Assembly: GCA_020072925.1 (NCBI GenBank)
Contig: JAIQGA010000045.1
Location: 1-35,425, forward strand
Length of the DNA stretch: 35,425 bases
Direction: 5' to 3'
Origin: Terriglobia bacterium
GTDB taxonomy: Bacteria; Acidobacteriota; Terriglobia; UBA7540
Part shown: positions 18,617 to 26,332 of the stretch, piece by piece
Numbering within the stretch: position 1 is the stretch's first letter
How the letters are laid out: every line of letters begins with the position of its first letter
The notes under the pieces: generated by a model
Database searches by the model: none
Seen by the model: only the letters and a program-made list of their open reading frames with translations
What the model was told of the DNA's origin: nothing
Made by a program: the position numbers and the translations under genes

Positions 18617-19828
18617 ATGGTTGATCCCGTTAACATGCTTTACTTAGGTGCGGGCGAATCCAACGATATCCTCCAGAGGCCTCAACAACTGGCACGACGT
18701 CTCGCGCGATTTTATCGGCTGATTTATGTTGAACCCGTGGGGCTCCGGAGCATTCGACTCTCCGATTTCTGGAGACTGGGTCTGCGCTTGAAATCAGTGT
18801 TCCATCGGAAAAATGCCGTGGGGGCGATGGGATTCGAGACCGTGAGTTTTCTGTACATTCCGCTTTCAGCCCCCAAAATGTTGTGCAACGTGAATGAGAG
18901 AATGCTCTTGTTCCAGGCTCGACGAAGACTCCCGTTTTTGAGGTCCCGCGACTACGTTCTGTGGATAGGGTCTCCCAATCACTTAGCTCGGGCTTTACTC
19001 AGGGAAAACAGGCCGCTCGTATCGGTTTACGATTGCATGGATGATCTGGGGGCGATTCACAAAGACGACGATGCAAAGAGAATAGTCGAAGCTGAGCAAG
19101 AGGTGGTCGATTCGGTCGATATTATCTTCGCATCTTCTGAACGGCTGCACGAGAGGATGGCCCGAAGAAACCCGAACACCCACCTGATCCAAAACGCGGT
19201 AGACCTTGCGTGGTTCAACCTAACGAACGAGTCCGACAGCTTTCCAACACCGCCCTTCCCGTCAGACAGGCCGGTGGTGGGCTACTACGGCACCCTGGGC
19301 CATTGGGTCGACTTTGAACTGATTGACTACGTGGCGAGGCTTCAACCCGATTGGAGCATCGTACTTGTAGGTCCCGCGAAAGTGCCAAAGGGCGCAATGC
19401 CGCGAAGAAAGAACGTCTTCTGGATTGGACCGCAGCCGCACGAGCGATTGGCACAGTACGCGAGAAAGTTCAACGCGGCCATGCTCCCCTTCCTGGTTAA
19501 TGACCTGACGGCGTCAGTAGACCCCGTGAAGCTTTACGAGTACCTCGCGCTTGGCAAGAGCGTCGTGTCTACGGATTTGCCCGAAGTCCGCAAATTCCGC
19601 AGCCTTGTTCGAGTGGCGAAGGACTACGACGACTTCTTGACATGCCTGAAGGAAGAGGTTATTCGACCGTATGACCCGACTATGGCAAGACGCCGATTCG
19701 AATTCGTGCAGGAGCACTCCTGGGATCGGCGAGTCGAAGAGATCATGAGGGTGCTCGATAGTTCCAAAAGACGGTCAGACAACCAGGAGTGTCACGCCTC
19801 AGGTCGAAATGGACTGTCCTCGCCCTAG
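18617..19828 (+). CDS. GT-B glycosyltransferase (TuaH/GT4-like)
   Basis: About 403 residues. The N-terminal half begins MLYLGAGESNDILQRPQQLARRLA and includes SVYDCMDDLG, typical of the TuaH-like glycosyltransferases that start with a DxxxQRPxQLA motif. The C-terminal donor domain has PVVGYYGTLGHWVDFELID, IVLVGP, VFWIGPQPHERLAQYARKFNAAMLPF and VDPVKLYEYLALGKSVVSTDLPEV, matching the GT4 nucleotide-sugar site. The start is uncertain: GTG 18581, ATG 18617 and ATG 18635 are in frame. I chose 18617 because of GAGG about 12 bases upstream. It is cytoplasmic or membrane-associated, and adds one sugar to the lipid-linked unit. Confidence 0.82.
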   Translation: MVDPVNMLYLGAGESNDILQRPQQLARRLARFYRLIYVEPVGLRSIRLSDFWRLGLRLKSVFHRKNAVGAMGFETVSFLYIPLSAPKMLCNVNERMLLFQARRRLPFLRSRDYVLWIGSPNHLARALLRENRPLVSVYDCMDDLGAIHKDDDAKRIVEAEQEVVDSVDIIFASSERLHERMARRNPNTHLIQNAVDLAWFNLTNESDSFPTPPFPSDRPVVGYYGTLGHWVDFELIDYVARLQPDWSIVLVGPAKVPKGAMPRRKNVFWIGPQPHERLAQYARKFNAAMLPFLVNDLTASVDPVKLYEYLALGKSVVSTDLPEVRKFRSLVRVAKDYDDFLTCLKEEVIRPYDPTMARRRFEFVQEHSWDRRVEEIMRVLDSSKRRSDNQECHASGRNGLSSP

Positions 19829-19879
19829 CAAAGGCAATACAATGCTGCCAACGCGAGCGTAAAGACGGGGCCCGTACTA

Positions 19880-20824
19880 ATGGAGAATGATGCGCTGTCG
19901 GGCGGACAGACTGTGGTGGCCGGGTCGGACCATCTCAAGCTGATCGTGTGTATTGCTGCCCACAACGTCTCGGGCCTGCTGCGGGAGTGTCTCCGGTCAG
20001 TATTTGCGTCGCAGACCTCCTTCCCATTCCGGGTGGTTGTCAACGACGATGGATCAAATGACGACACCCACTCCATGGTCGCTCACGAATTCCCGTCGGT
20101 TCACCTCATGCGGAATGAGAAACCCTTGGGGTTTGCGAAGGCCAACAACCAGATGCTTCGACGGTATCTGGGTCGCGCTGACTTCTATCTCCTGCTCAAT
20201 GATGACACAGTGGTAAAACCGGACGCGCTGGAAGAATTGGTGAGTTTTGCCGAATCCCATCCCCAGGCGGGCATCGTGGGGGGAAAGCTCGTCAAACGCG
20301 ATGGCACCCTGGACTGGCCTTGCAAACGGTCATTTCAGACGCCCTCGGTCTTTTTCTACCGAGCGTTGGGCTTGGACAGGTTGTTTCCCAGGAGCAAACG
20401 ATTCGGCCGTTATCATCTGACTTACCTCGACCCGGACCGCAGCCACGAGGTGGACTCGGTATGTGGCGCGCTCCTCATGATGCGGCACGAGACGCTGGAA
20501 CAGGTGGGCTTACTTGATGAAGCTCTGTTTATGTATAGCGAAGACATGGACTGGTGCTATCGCACCAAGCATGCTGGTTGGACGGTCTACTATTATCCGA
20601 AGGCGGTTGTGATCCACCATAAGAGTGCAAGCAGCAAAAAACGCAATTATCGAATGATTTATTGGTGGTATCACTCGACCTGGATGGTTTACCGGAAGTC
20701 GATGTCTGCGCGGTACAACCCGCTCGCCAACGCGCTTGTCTTTCTGGGTGTGTACTTCATGCTTGGGGTGTCGCTCCTGGCCAACTTTCTCCGCCCCGCG
20801 AAGGCATTGCCCAGCAGGAGATAG
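19880..20824 (+). CDS. GT2-family glycosyltransferase, rhamnosyltransferase-like
   Basis: A 314-residue GT-A enzyme. The nucleotide-binding start is LIVCIAAHNVSGLLRECLRSV, then VVVNDDGSNDDT. The metal-binding DxD equivalent is NDDT with Asp108 and Asp109. DSVCGALLMMRHETLEQVGLLDEALFMYSEDMDWCYR is the acceptor-side hallmark of the WbbL/RfbN-like GT2 group. The C-terminus carries a hydrophobic helix (ANALVFLGVYFMLGVSLLANFL) that would anchor it to the inner membrane. Only 3 bases separate it from the phosphoglycosyl transferase gene, so the two are co-translated in sequence. The exact sugar is unknown; rhamnose is a family-based suggestion. Confidence 0.87.
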   Translation: MENDALSGGQTVVAGSDHLKLIVCIAAHNVSGLLRECLRSVFASQTSFPFRVVVNDDGSNDDTHSMVAHEFPSVHLMRNEKPLGFAKANNQMLRRYLGRADFYLLLNDDTVVKPDALEELVSFAESHPQAGIVGGKLVKRDGTLDWPCKRSFQTPSVFFYRALGLDRLFPRSKRFGRYHLTYLDPDRSHEVDSVCGALLMMRHETLEQVGLLDEALFMYSEDMDWCYRTKHAGWTVYYYPKAVVIHHKSASSKKRNYRMIYWWYHSTWMVYRKSMSARYNPLANALVFLGVYFMLGVSLLANFLRPAKALPSRR

Positions 20825-20827
20825 AGA

Positions 20828-21472
20828 ATGGCGGAGGTGACTCGCCCGAAGATCGAGAGGGCTCACCCGGCCTGGCGTGCAATCAAACGGCTGCTCGACG
20901 CAGTGACAGCGGCTTTTCTGCTGCTGGTGCTTTCCCCCCTTTTCGTGCTGCTGGCAATCCTTATTAAGCTCAGCTCGCCCGGGTGCGTATTCTATCGCTG
21001 GAAAGTCGTAGGAAAAGGGGGACGATACTTCACGAGCTACAAGTTCCGAACCATGTTCGAGAATGCTGACGCGCTCAAAGAGGACCTGCTCAGCCGAAAC
21101 GAAATGAAAGGACCGATGTTTAAGATTAGGAACGACCCGCGAATTACCTCGGCGGGCCGTTGGCTCAGAAGATATAGCCTCGATGAGCTGCCGCAACTTT
21201 GGAGTGTGCTCAAGGGCGACATGAGCCTGGTAGGGCCTCGGCCGCCCCTGCAGACTGAATTTGAGCGATTCACTGAATGGCAGAAGAGAAAGATTCAGGT
21301 CAAACCCGGTATTACTTGTCTATGGCAGATCAGGGGCCGCAACCGCATCGACGACTTCGATGATTGGGTCAGACTCGACATCGAGTACATCGAACACTGG
21401 AGTTTATGGCTGGACTTCAAGATCCTGATCAAAACTATTCCCGCGGTTCTCACCGCGCGAGGAGCTTCCTGA
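20828..21472 (+). CDS. Short-form phosphoglycosyl transferase (bacterial sugar transferase), catalytically intact
   Basis: A 214-residue monotopic enzyme that moves a sugar phosphate from a nucleotide sugar to undecaprenyl phosphate, the first step of repeat-unit assembly. After the re-entrant hydrophobic helix (AAFLLLVLSPLFVLLAILI) come KFRTM (72-76), NDPRITSAGRWLRRYSL, the catalytic dyad Asp119-Glu120 in LDELPQLW, SLVGPRP and KPGITCLWQI. All are intact and the length is that of the catalytic domain alone (PglC/WbaP C-terminal size). AGGAG precedes the ATG by about 8 bases. It is the more credible initiator of the two phosphoglycosyl transferases in this locus. Confidence 0.93.
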   Translation: MAEVTRPKIERAHPAWRAIKRLLDAVTAAFLLLVLSPLFVLLAILIKLSSPGCVFYRWKVVGKGGRYFTSYKFRTMFENADALKEDLLSRNEMKGPMFKIRNDPRITSAGRWLRRYSLDELPQLWSVLKGDMSLVGPRPPLQTEFERFTEWQKRKIQVKPGITCLWQIRGRNRIDDFDDWVRLDIEYIEHWSLWLDFKILIKTIPAVLTARGAS

Positions 21473-21482
21473 GGGGGTGGAG

Positions 21483-22601
21483 ATGCGTGCACTGGTTACG
21501 GGCGGGGCCGGGTTTATTGGCTCCCACTTGGTTGACCGGCTGCTTCGAGACGGCCTGCAGGTGAGGATCCTCGATTCGCTTCAATCGCGCGTGCACCCAC
21601 ACGGCCTTCCGGCATGGTGTCCTGCGCAAGCGGAGTTTGTGCGCGGAGACGTCACGGACAAGGTCACCGTCGAGCAGGCGCTCCAGGGAGTCGATATCGT
21701 CTTCCACGAGGCGGCTTACCAGGATTACATGACCGACTTCAGCCAGTTTGCCCAGGTGAATGTCACCGGCATTTCTCTGGTTTACGAATCAATTGTCCGC
21801 CACAAGCTTCCGGTCAAGAAGGTGATCGTGGCTTCCTCGCAAGCAGTCTATGGCGAAGGCCAGTTTGAGTGCGCCCAACACGGTTTCTTTATGCCGCGCC
21901 CCAGATCCCGCGAGCAACTGCAGAGGGGAGAATGGGAAGTCAAGTGTCCTCAATGTCAGCGCGTTTCAAAGCCGTTGCAGCTTGAAGAAGATCATCCGAA
22001 CCCGTTTAACCAGTATGCGGTTTCCAAATATGGCGGGGAGCGAATGGCCTTAGGACTTGGCTGGATCTACCAGATTCCTACGGTGGCGCTGCGATATTCC
22101 ATCACCCAGGGGCCGCGCCAGTCGCTCTACAACCACTACTCGGGAATATGCCGCATCTTCACCAGCCGGTTGCGCGAGGGGAAACCACCGATTATCTACG
22201 AAGACGGACTGCAGACGCGGGACTTTGTGCACGTGTCCGACGTGGTCGAGGCGAACATGTTGGTTCTGACCGACGCGCGAGCCGACTACCAAGCTTTCAA
22301 CGTGGGTAGCGGAAACCCCGTGACGGTTCAGAGCTACGCGGAGCGCCTCGGTCAGGCGATCAATCCCCGCATCGTACCCGAGGTCACGGGCGAGTATCGC
22401 GTTGGCGACAATCGCCACAGCGTTTCAAGCGTTGATAGGCTGAAAGCTCTGGGCTGGAAACCCCAAAAGACATTGGACGCCATTGTGGTTGATTTTTTGG
22501 GCTGGGTAGATTCCCTGGGAGGCGCGCCCGCGGAGGCTTTTCAGGCCGAACAAGTCATGCGGGACAGCGGCGTAGTCCAGCGGGTGAATCCAAATCGATA
22601 G
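21483..22601 (+). CDS. NAD-dependent sugar epimerase with zinc-ribbon insertion (dTDP-L-rhamnose 4-epimerase-like)
   Basis: 372 residues of the extended SDR family. GGAGFIGSHL (from residue 8) is the NAD motif, SSQAVYGEG the Ser region, and Tyr178/Lys182 in NQYAVSKY the catalytic pair. Between the Ser and Tyr blocks there is a long insertion (about 126-168) with Cys130, His133 and CPQC (155-158), which looks like a small zinc site. This insertion, with the pattern REQLQRGEWEVKCPQC, occurs in WbiB-like dTDP-L-rhamnose 4-epimerases and relatives. The ATG at 21483 is preceded by GAGGGGGTGGAG; a GTG two codons earlier is less likely. It probably makes a nucleotide sugar for the glycosyltransferases, but the exact substrate cannot be read from sequence. 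Confidence 0.8.
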   Translation: MRALVTGGAGFIGSHLVDRLLRDGLQVRILDSLQSRVHPHGLPAWCPAQAEFVRGDVTDKVTVEQALQGVDIVFHEAAYQDYMTDFSQFAQVNVTGISLVYESIVRHKLPVKKVIVASSQAVYGEGQFECAQHGFFMPRPRSREQLQRGEWEVKCPQCQRVSKPLQLEEDHPNPFNQYAVSKYGGERMALGLGWIYQIPTVALRYSITQGPRQSLYNHYSGICRIFTSRLREGKPPIIYEDGLQTRDFVHVSDVVEANMLVLTDARADYQAFNVGSGNPVTVQSYAERLGQAINPRIVPEVTGEYRVGDNRHSVSSVDRLKALGWKPQKTLDAIVVDFLGWVDSLGGAPAEAFQAEQVMRDSGVVQRVNPNR

Positions 22602-22856
22602 CAGTCAGGAGCTCAGACAGTCGCACTCCCTCGCGCTGTGGGCACGACAGGAAAGTGACTCGCGCTTCCAACCTTTCCTAATATGGTGTCGGAAGTGTAC
22701 AATGTCGGCCACGGACAAGGATATGCGGTTCGTGAAGTGGGCGGGGCCTGAAAGCAGCGACATCCGCAAGGGTACGGAGATCGGGTGCGCTAAGTCTGTC
22801 ATCGCTGATAGGTTGGTTGGCTATTTTTCTCGACGTTCTGTAAGGGGCAGAGTCCA
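22602..22856. other. Intergenic gap before the long phosphoglycosyl transferase
   Basis: This 255-base gap is the second clear break in the operon. It carries TACAAT (22698-22703) with only a weak TTTCCT 18 bases before it, so an internal promoter is possible but poor. The short overlapping ORF at 22702-22941 has no domain. AAGGGG precedes the GTG start of the next gene. Confidence 0.3.
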
Positions 22857-24284
22857 GTGGGCAGGAGCTTCCTCAAGTACGGGCTGCTCCTCGGTGACCT
22901 CGTACTCATTGTTGCCGGGTTCCGAGTCGTTTATTGGCTGAGGTTTGCGCTCCTGGGGTTCGTGGCAGTGGAGGCAAGAACGACTTTCGCCAGCTATTGG
23001 CCAATCATCGTGTTGGCGCTGGGCACCTGGATCCTGCTGTTTCTGACCCTTCACTTGGATTCCTTCTCTATCCTTGGGTGGGATTTCCCACTAGCTGTGT
23101 CGCGACTCCTGACAGGCTTGGCGACTCTCACCATTGCCTTGCTCGCCGGCTCCTACGTAGCGAAGGCTTACTATTCGCGCCTGGCATTGATCTTCTTTCC
23201 GCCTGTGCTTGGGGTATTCCTTGTCGGCAACCGTCTTGCCTATCAGGCCCTCGTCAAGCGGCTGAAACAATACGGGGTGGGCCTCCGGAGGGTGGCGATT
23301 GTCGGGCAATCGGACCTGGCCCGGGAACTCGGGCGGCGGGTCCTTGAGCACAAAGAGCTCAACTATGAGCTGGTCGGCTATATTTTTCCTTCCCTGAATC
23401 GCAACCATGCACAAGAGCAAGCGGCGAACCTGGAAACTGGCACTTCCGAGGAAATGGCGCGCGCCTTGGCGGGCCGGAAGATTGACGAGCTGATTTTCAC
23501 GACGCCGATCCGTCGTGACACCGGGGTGTTGGAGTTTGTCGCGTACTGCCAAAAGCAGGGCATCCAAGTCAAGCTGATTCCCGAATACTATGATCTGCAC
23601 ACCCGTCAGATTGAGAGCTTCAGCATAGACGGGATCCCGATTTTTGAGTTGCGAGAGACTTCTTTTGATCATTTTACCCGATTGTTGAAAGCCATTACGG
23701 ACTATCCGATTGCCGTAGCCCTTTTCATACTCTTCTCTCCTCTGATAGTGGCGATCGGCGTCGCGCTGGGCGTGCTGGGGATGGATCGGATCATCGGGCG
23801 CGAACGGCGTGTGGGGCTCCGCGGGCGTCCTTTCCTCATGTATCGCTTCAATGTGAGGGCGGCCGAGACGTCGCAACCCGCCACCGCTCGTGGCACGAAG
23901 GCGCGCTTCTGCCGTTTCCTGCACCGCTACAGCCTTTCCGAGCTGCCCCAATTGTGGAATGTGCTGAAGGGCGATATGAGCATTGTGGGGCCGCGGCCGG
24001 AGACTCCGGAACGGGTCCGACACTATTCCGAATGGCACATGCGGAGGCTGCAAGTCAAGCCCGGCATCACGGGACTGGCACAGGTCAGAGGGCTGAGAGG
24101 CCTCGACTCTTCAGACGAGAAAACCAAACAAGACCTGGAATACGTTGCCACTTTCTCGCCCGTTCTGGACCTGATCCTGATCGTCGCAACCTTTGGCACC
24201 TTGCTTCGGCGTGGCAAGAGCCGGCTTCCCGCTTCCGATAATACTTCCCTGCCTCCGCTGCGGGAGGGCTTCACGCGGATTTAA
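22857..24284 (+). CDS. Long-form phosphoglycosyl transferase-like protein with altered catalytic motifs
   Basis: A 475-residue protein with the WcaJ/Cps2E layout. Four N-terminal membrane helices lie at about 8-30, 47-65, 85-103 and 109-127. A Rossmann-like CoA_binding_3 domain follows (RRVAIVGQSDLARELGRRV). The catalytic domain starts after the helix VALFILFSPLIVAIGVALGVL. Its last part is well conserved: LPQLWNVLKGDMSIVGPRPE and KPGITGLAQVRG. Upstream of that, the usual KFRTM is RFNVR (330-334), the DPRxTxxG block is missing, and the catalytic Asp of the Asp-Glu dyad is Ser361 (LSELPQ). The family attaches the first sugar phosphate to undecaprenyl phosphate; this member may be inactive or changed. 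The start is GTG with AAGGGG upstream. Confidence 0.85.
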   Translation: MGRSFLKYGLLLGDLVLIVAGFRVVYWLRFALLGFVAVEARTTFASYWPIIVLALGTWILLFLTLHLDSFSILGWDFPLAVSRLLTGLATLTIALLAGSYVAKAYYSRLALIFFPPVLGVFLVGNRLAYQALVKRLKQYGVGLRRVAIVGQSDLARELGRRVLEHKELNYELVGYIFPSLNRNHAQEQAANLETGTSEEMARALAGRKIDELIFTTPIRRDTGVLEFVAYCQKQGIQVKLIPEYYDLHTRQIESFSIDGIPIFELRETSFDHFTRLLKAITDYPIAVALFILFSPLIVAIGVALGVLGMDRIIGRERRVGLRGRPFLMYRFNVRAAETSQPATARGTKARFCRFLHRYSLSELPQLWNVLKGDMSIVGPRPETPERVRHYSEWHMRRLQVKPGITGLAQVRGLRGLDSSDEKTKQDLEYVATFSPVLDLILIVATFGTLLRRGKSRLPASDNTSLPPLREGFTRI

Positions 24285-24318
24285 CCTGGGGCCAGACGGC
24301 AAGTTAGGATCGCGCAAT

Positions 24319-25346
24319 ATGCTGATTGTTCGGACACCCGTTCGGATCAGTTTTGCTGGGGGCGGCACCGACTTCCCCTCTTATTACGAGCGCTTCGGCG
24401 GCTTGGTGCTTTCGACCGCCATCGACAAATACTTTTACACCGTGCTCACGGAACGCGAGGATCGGCAAACGCAGATTATCTCCTCGGACCTGAAGACGCT
24501 GGAGACTTGCGAACAAATCAGCCGAATGGAATTTCAAGGGCTCGATCTCGAAATTCCCTTCGCCGTGTTGAAATACTTTCAGTGCGATGTGGGAGTGAAT
24601 CTCTTTCTGGCTTCGGAAGTGCCCCCAGGCACTGGGCTGGGGTCCTCGGCCGCAGTCTGCGTCAATGCCCTCAAAACGCTCTCCGTCTTTTTGGGACGCG
24701 ACCTTTCGGACCGGGCATTGGCGGAAACCGCCTTGCCGTGGCATTAGGCGGCTTGAACATCCTCAAATTTCATTCTCAGGGGGTCAGCGTCGAGGCCTTG
24801 CACCTGCCGGAAGAGCTGCTATTGGACCTCGAACAGAATCTGATGCTTTTCTTTACCGGGAGTTCGCGCAACTCCGCCGAAATCCTGGAAGGGCAGGATC
24901 GGTCCATCGAGCATGGAGAAAATGGCGTGTTAGAGGCGTTGACATCCCTCAAGGGGCTGGTCCCCCTGATGCGCGACGCCTTGCGCGCCGGCGATCTGGA
25001 CAGCTTCGGACGCCTGCTGGACAAGAGTTGGGCCATCAAGAAGCGAGTCTCGAGCAAGATTTCGACGTCGCAGATCGATCGCATCTACGAGGTCGCCAAA
25101 CAGTGCGGAGCTCTTGGAGGCAAGATCACTGGTGCTGGAGGCGGAGGATTCCTTCTCCTTTATTGCGAGCGAGAGAAACAGCCTCGCCTCCGCGAAGTCC
25201 TGAAGGAGTTCGGGCTGAAAGAAATGATTTTCCACTTCGATATGGCAGGGACCCGGGTTGTCTATAATGACCCGTTCTTCGATTCGGACACGCGGGGGGG
25301 AATCCGCTGGGTATTGTCCACAACGCTGGACGGGCTCAAGGCTTGA
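24319..25346 (+). pseudogene. HddA-like GHMP sugar kinase, frameshifted by an internal deletion
   Basis: Two frames together encode one GHMP kinase of the D-glycero-D-manno-heptose-7-phosphate kinase type. The first part (24319-24747) starts MLIVRTPVRISFAGGGTDFPSYY and reaches the ATP-binding PPGTGLGSSAAVCVN motif, then LAETAL and a TAG. The second part, in another frame from about 24736 to 25346, resumes at VALGGLNILKFH and ends with the GHMP C-terminal motif ALGGKITGAGGGGFLLLY. Family members have about 18-22 residues between these points, including GKQDQ with the catalytic Asp. That segment is absent, and the frame change implies a loss of 3n+1 bases. AGGA precedes the ATG by about 9 bases. 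The gene is followed by HddC- and GmhB-like genes. Confidence 0.85.
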
Positions 25347-25474
25347 GCCAGAAAAGCAAAAGCCTGGCGGACGGCACCTTCGGTACCGCAGCGCGGCGAA
25401 ATGACGCCGGCCCCTTCCTGGCGGGGCTTATCGGCTCCGTCGTGCCAGGCGGCAGCGTCGAATAAAGGGAATGA

Positions 25475-26263
25475 GTGTTGTCAAAGCAGATTGACAAAGC
25501 TTTCTTGCTGGCTGCAGGTCTTGGGACCCGGCTCAGGCCCCTCACGGATCGAATCCCAAAGTGCCTGGTGCCGATTTGTGGCAAACCGTTACTCTCAATC
25601 TGGCTTGAAATTTGCCGATCCCTGGGCGTGAGGGAAGTTCTCATCAACACCCATCATCTTGCGGATCAGGTCAGGACCTGGGCTCGGACTCAGGACACGA
25701 CCGTTAGCATCACCTTGGTTCACGAAGACACCCTGCTCGGCAGCGCTGGGACCGTCACGGCTAATCGGAATTTTGTGCAGAGTCCGCAGGATTTCTACGT
25801 CTTCTATGCGGACAACCTGGTTCATGCAAACCTTCACGCTTTGACCTTGGCGCACTCTCAACATCGCGGTGTTGTCACCCTCGGACTCTTTCGAACGACG
25901 TCTCCTCGCGCGTGTGGCATTGGGGCACTTGATAGTTCTGGACGGGTGACCAGTTTCGAGGAGAAGCCCGTGACCCCAAAGTCTGACTTGGCCAATGCCG
26001 GAATGTTCGTGGCCCGTCAGGAAATCTTCGATTTCCTCACTCCCGAGCGATTTGCGGATTTCGGCAAGGACGTTCTCCCCAGTCTGGTGGGCAAGATGCG
26101 GGGCGTGATTTTGGAGGGTTACATCCGCGATGTTGGCACACCTGACAACTATCAACGGGCGCTGGAGGAATGGCCCGCGATCTGCCGGAATGCGGAGCGC
26201 GGCTCAGTCAATAAAGGGTATGCTCCTTATTTGGGAACGCGAGCCCACGATATTGAGCGGTGA
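25475..26263 (+). CDS. HddC-like sugar nucleotidyltransferase
   Basis: A 262-residue nucleotidyltransferase of the GT-A-like NTP_transferase family. The nucleotide loop is FLLAAGLGTRLRPLTDRIPKCLVPICGKPL (from residue 10), which holds the signature GxGTRLxPLT and the Lys of PKCLVP. VHEDTLLGSAGTV, FYVFYADNLV (metal-binding Asp in YADN) and SFEEKP follow, then YIRDVGTPDNYQRA at the end. It would join GMP or another nucleotide to a sugar 1-phosphate. With the HddA- and GmhB-like neighbours, GDP-D-glycero-D-manno-heptose is the likely product; a mannose-1-phosphate guanylyltransferase remains possible. The start is GTG at 25475 with AAGGGA about 5 bases upstream. Confidence 0.82.
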   Translation: MLSKQIDKAFLLAAGLGTRLRPLTDRIPKCLVPICGKPLLSIWLEICRSLGVREVLINTHHLADQVRTWARTQDTTVSITLVHEDTLLGSAGTVTANRNFVQSPQDFYVFYADNLVHANLHALTLAHSQHRGVVTLGLFRTTSPRACGIGALDSSGRVTSFEEKPVTPKSDLANAGMFVARQEIFDFLTPERFADFGKDVLPSLVGKMRGVILEGYIRDVGTPDNYQRALEEWPAICRNAERGSVNKGYAPYLGTRAHDIER

Positions 26264-26332
26264 GCGTTCGGGAGGAACGCCACCTCCCTATGGGGAAGTA
26301 TCATCTAAGGATCAGACGGAGTCTGACGCGCC

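Noticed and set aside
22702-22941. 79-codon ORF in the gap before the long phosphoglycosyl transferase
   Set aside because: It overlaps the N-terminus of the real gene in another frame, has no domain, and has a Ser-rich, shadow-like C-terminus.
23091-24053. Minus-strand ORF (320 codons) opposite the long phosphoglycosyl transferase
   Set aside because: It is rich in Arg, His and Pro with no motif, a typical antisense shadow. The plus strand carries recognisable family motifs.
25362-25451. Inverted pair GCCTGGC / GCCAGGC between the kinase and nucleotidyltransferase genes as a terminator
   Set aside because: The arms are short and about 75 bases apart with no T-run. This is expected by chance in GC-rich DNA.
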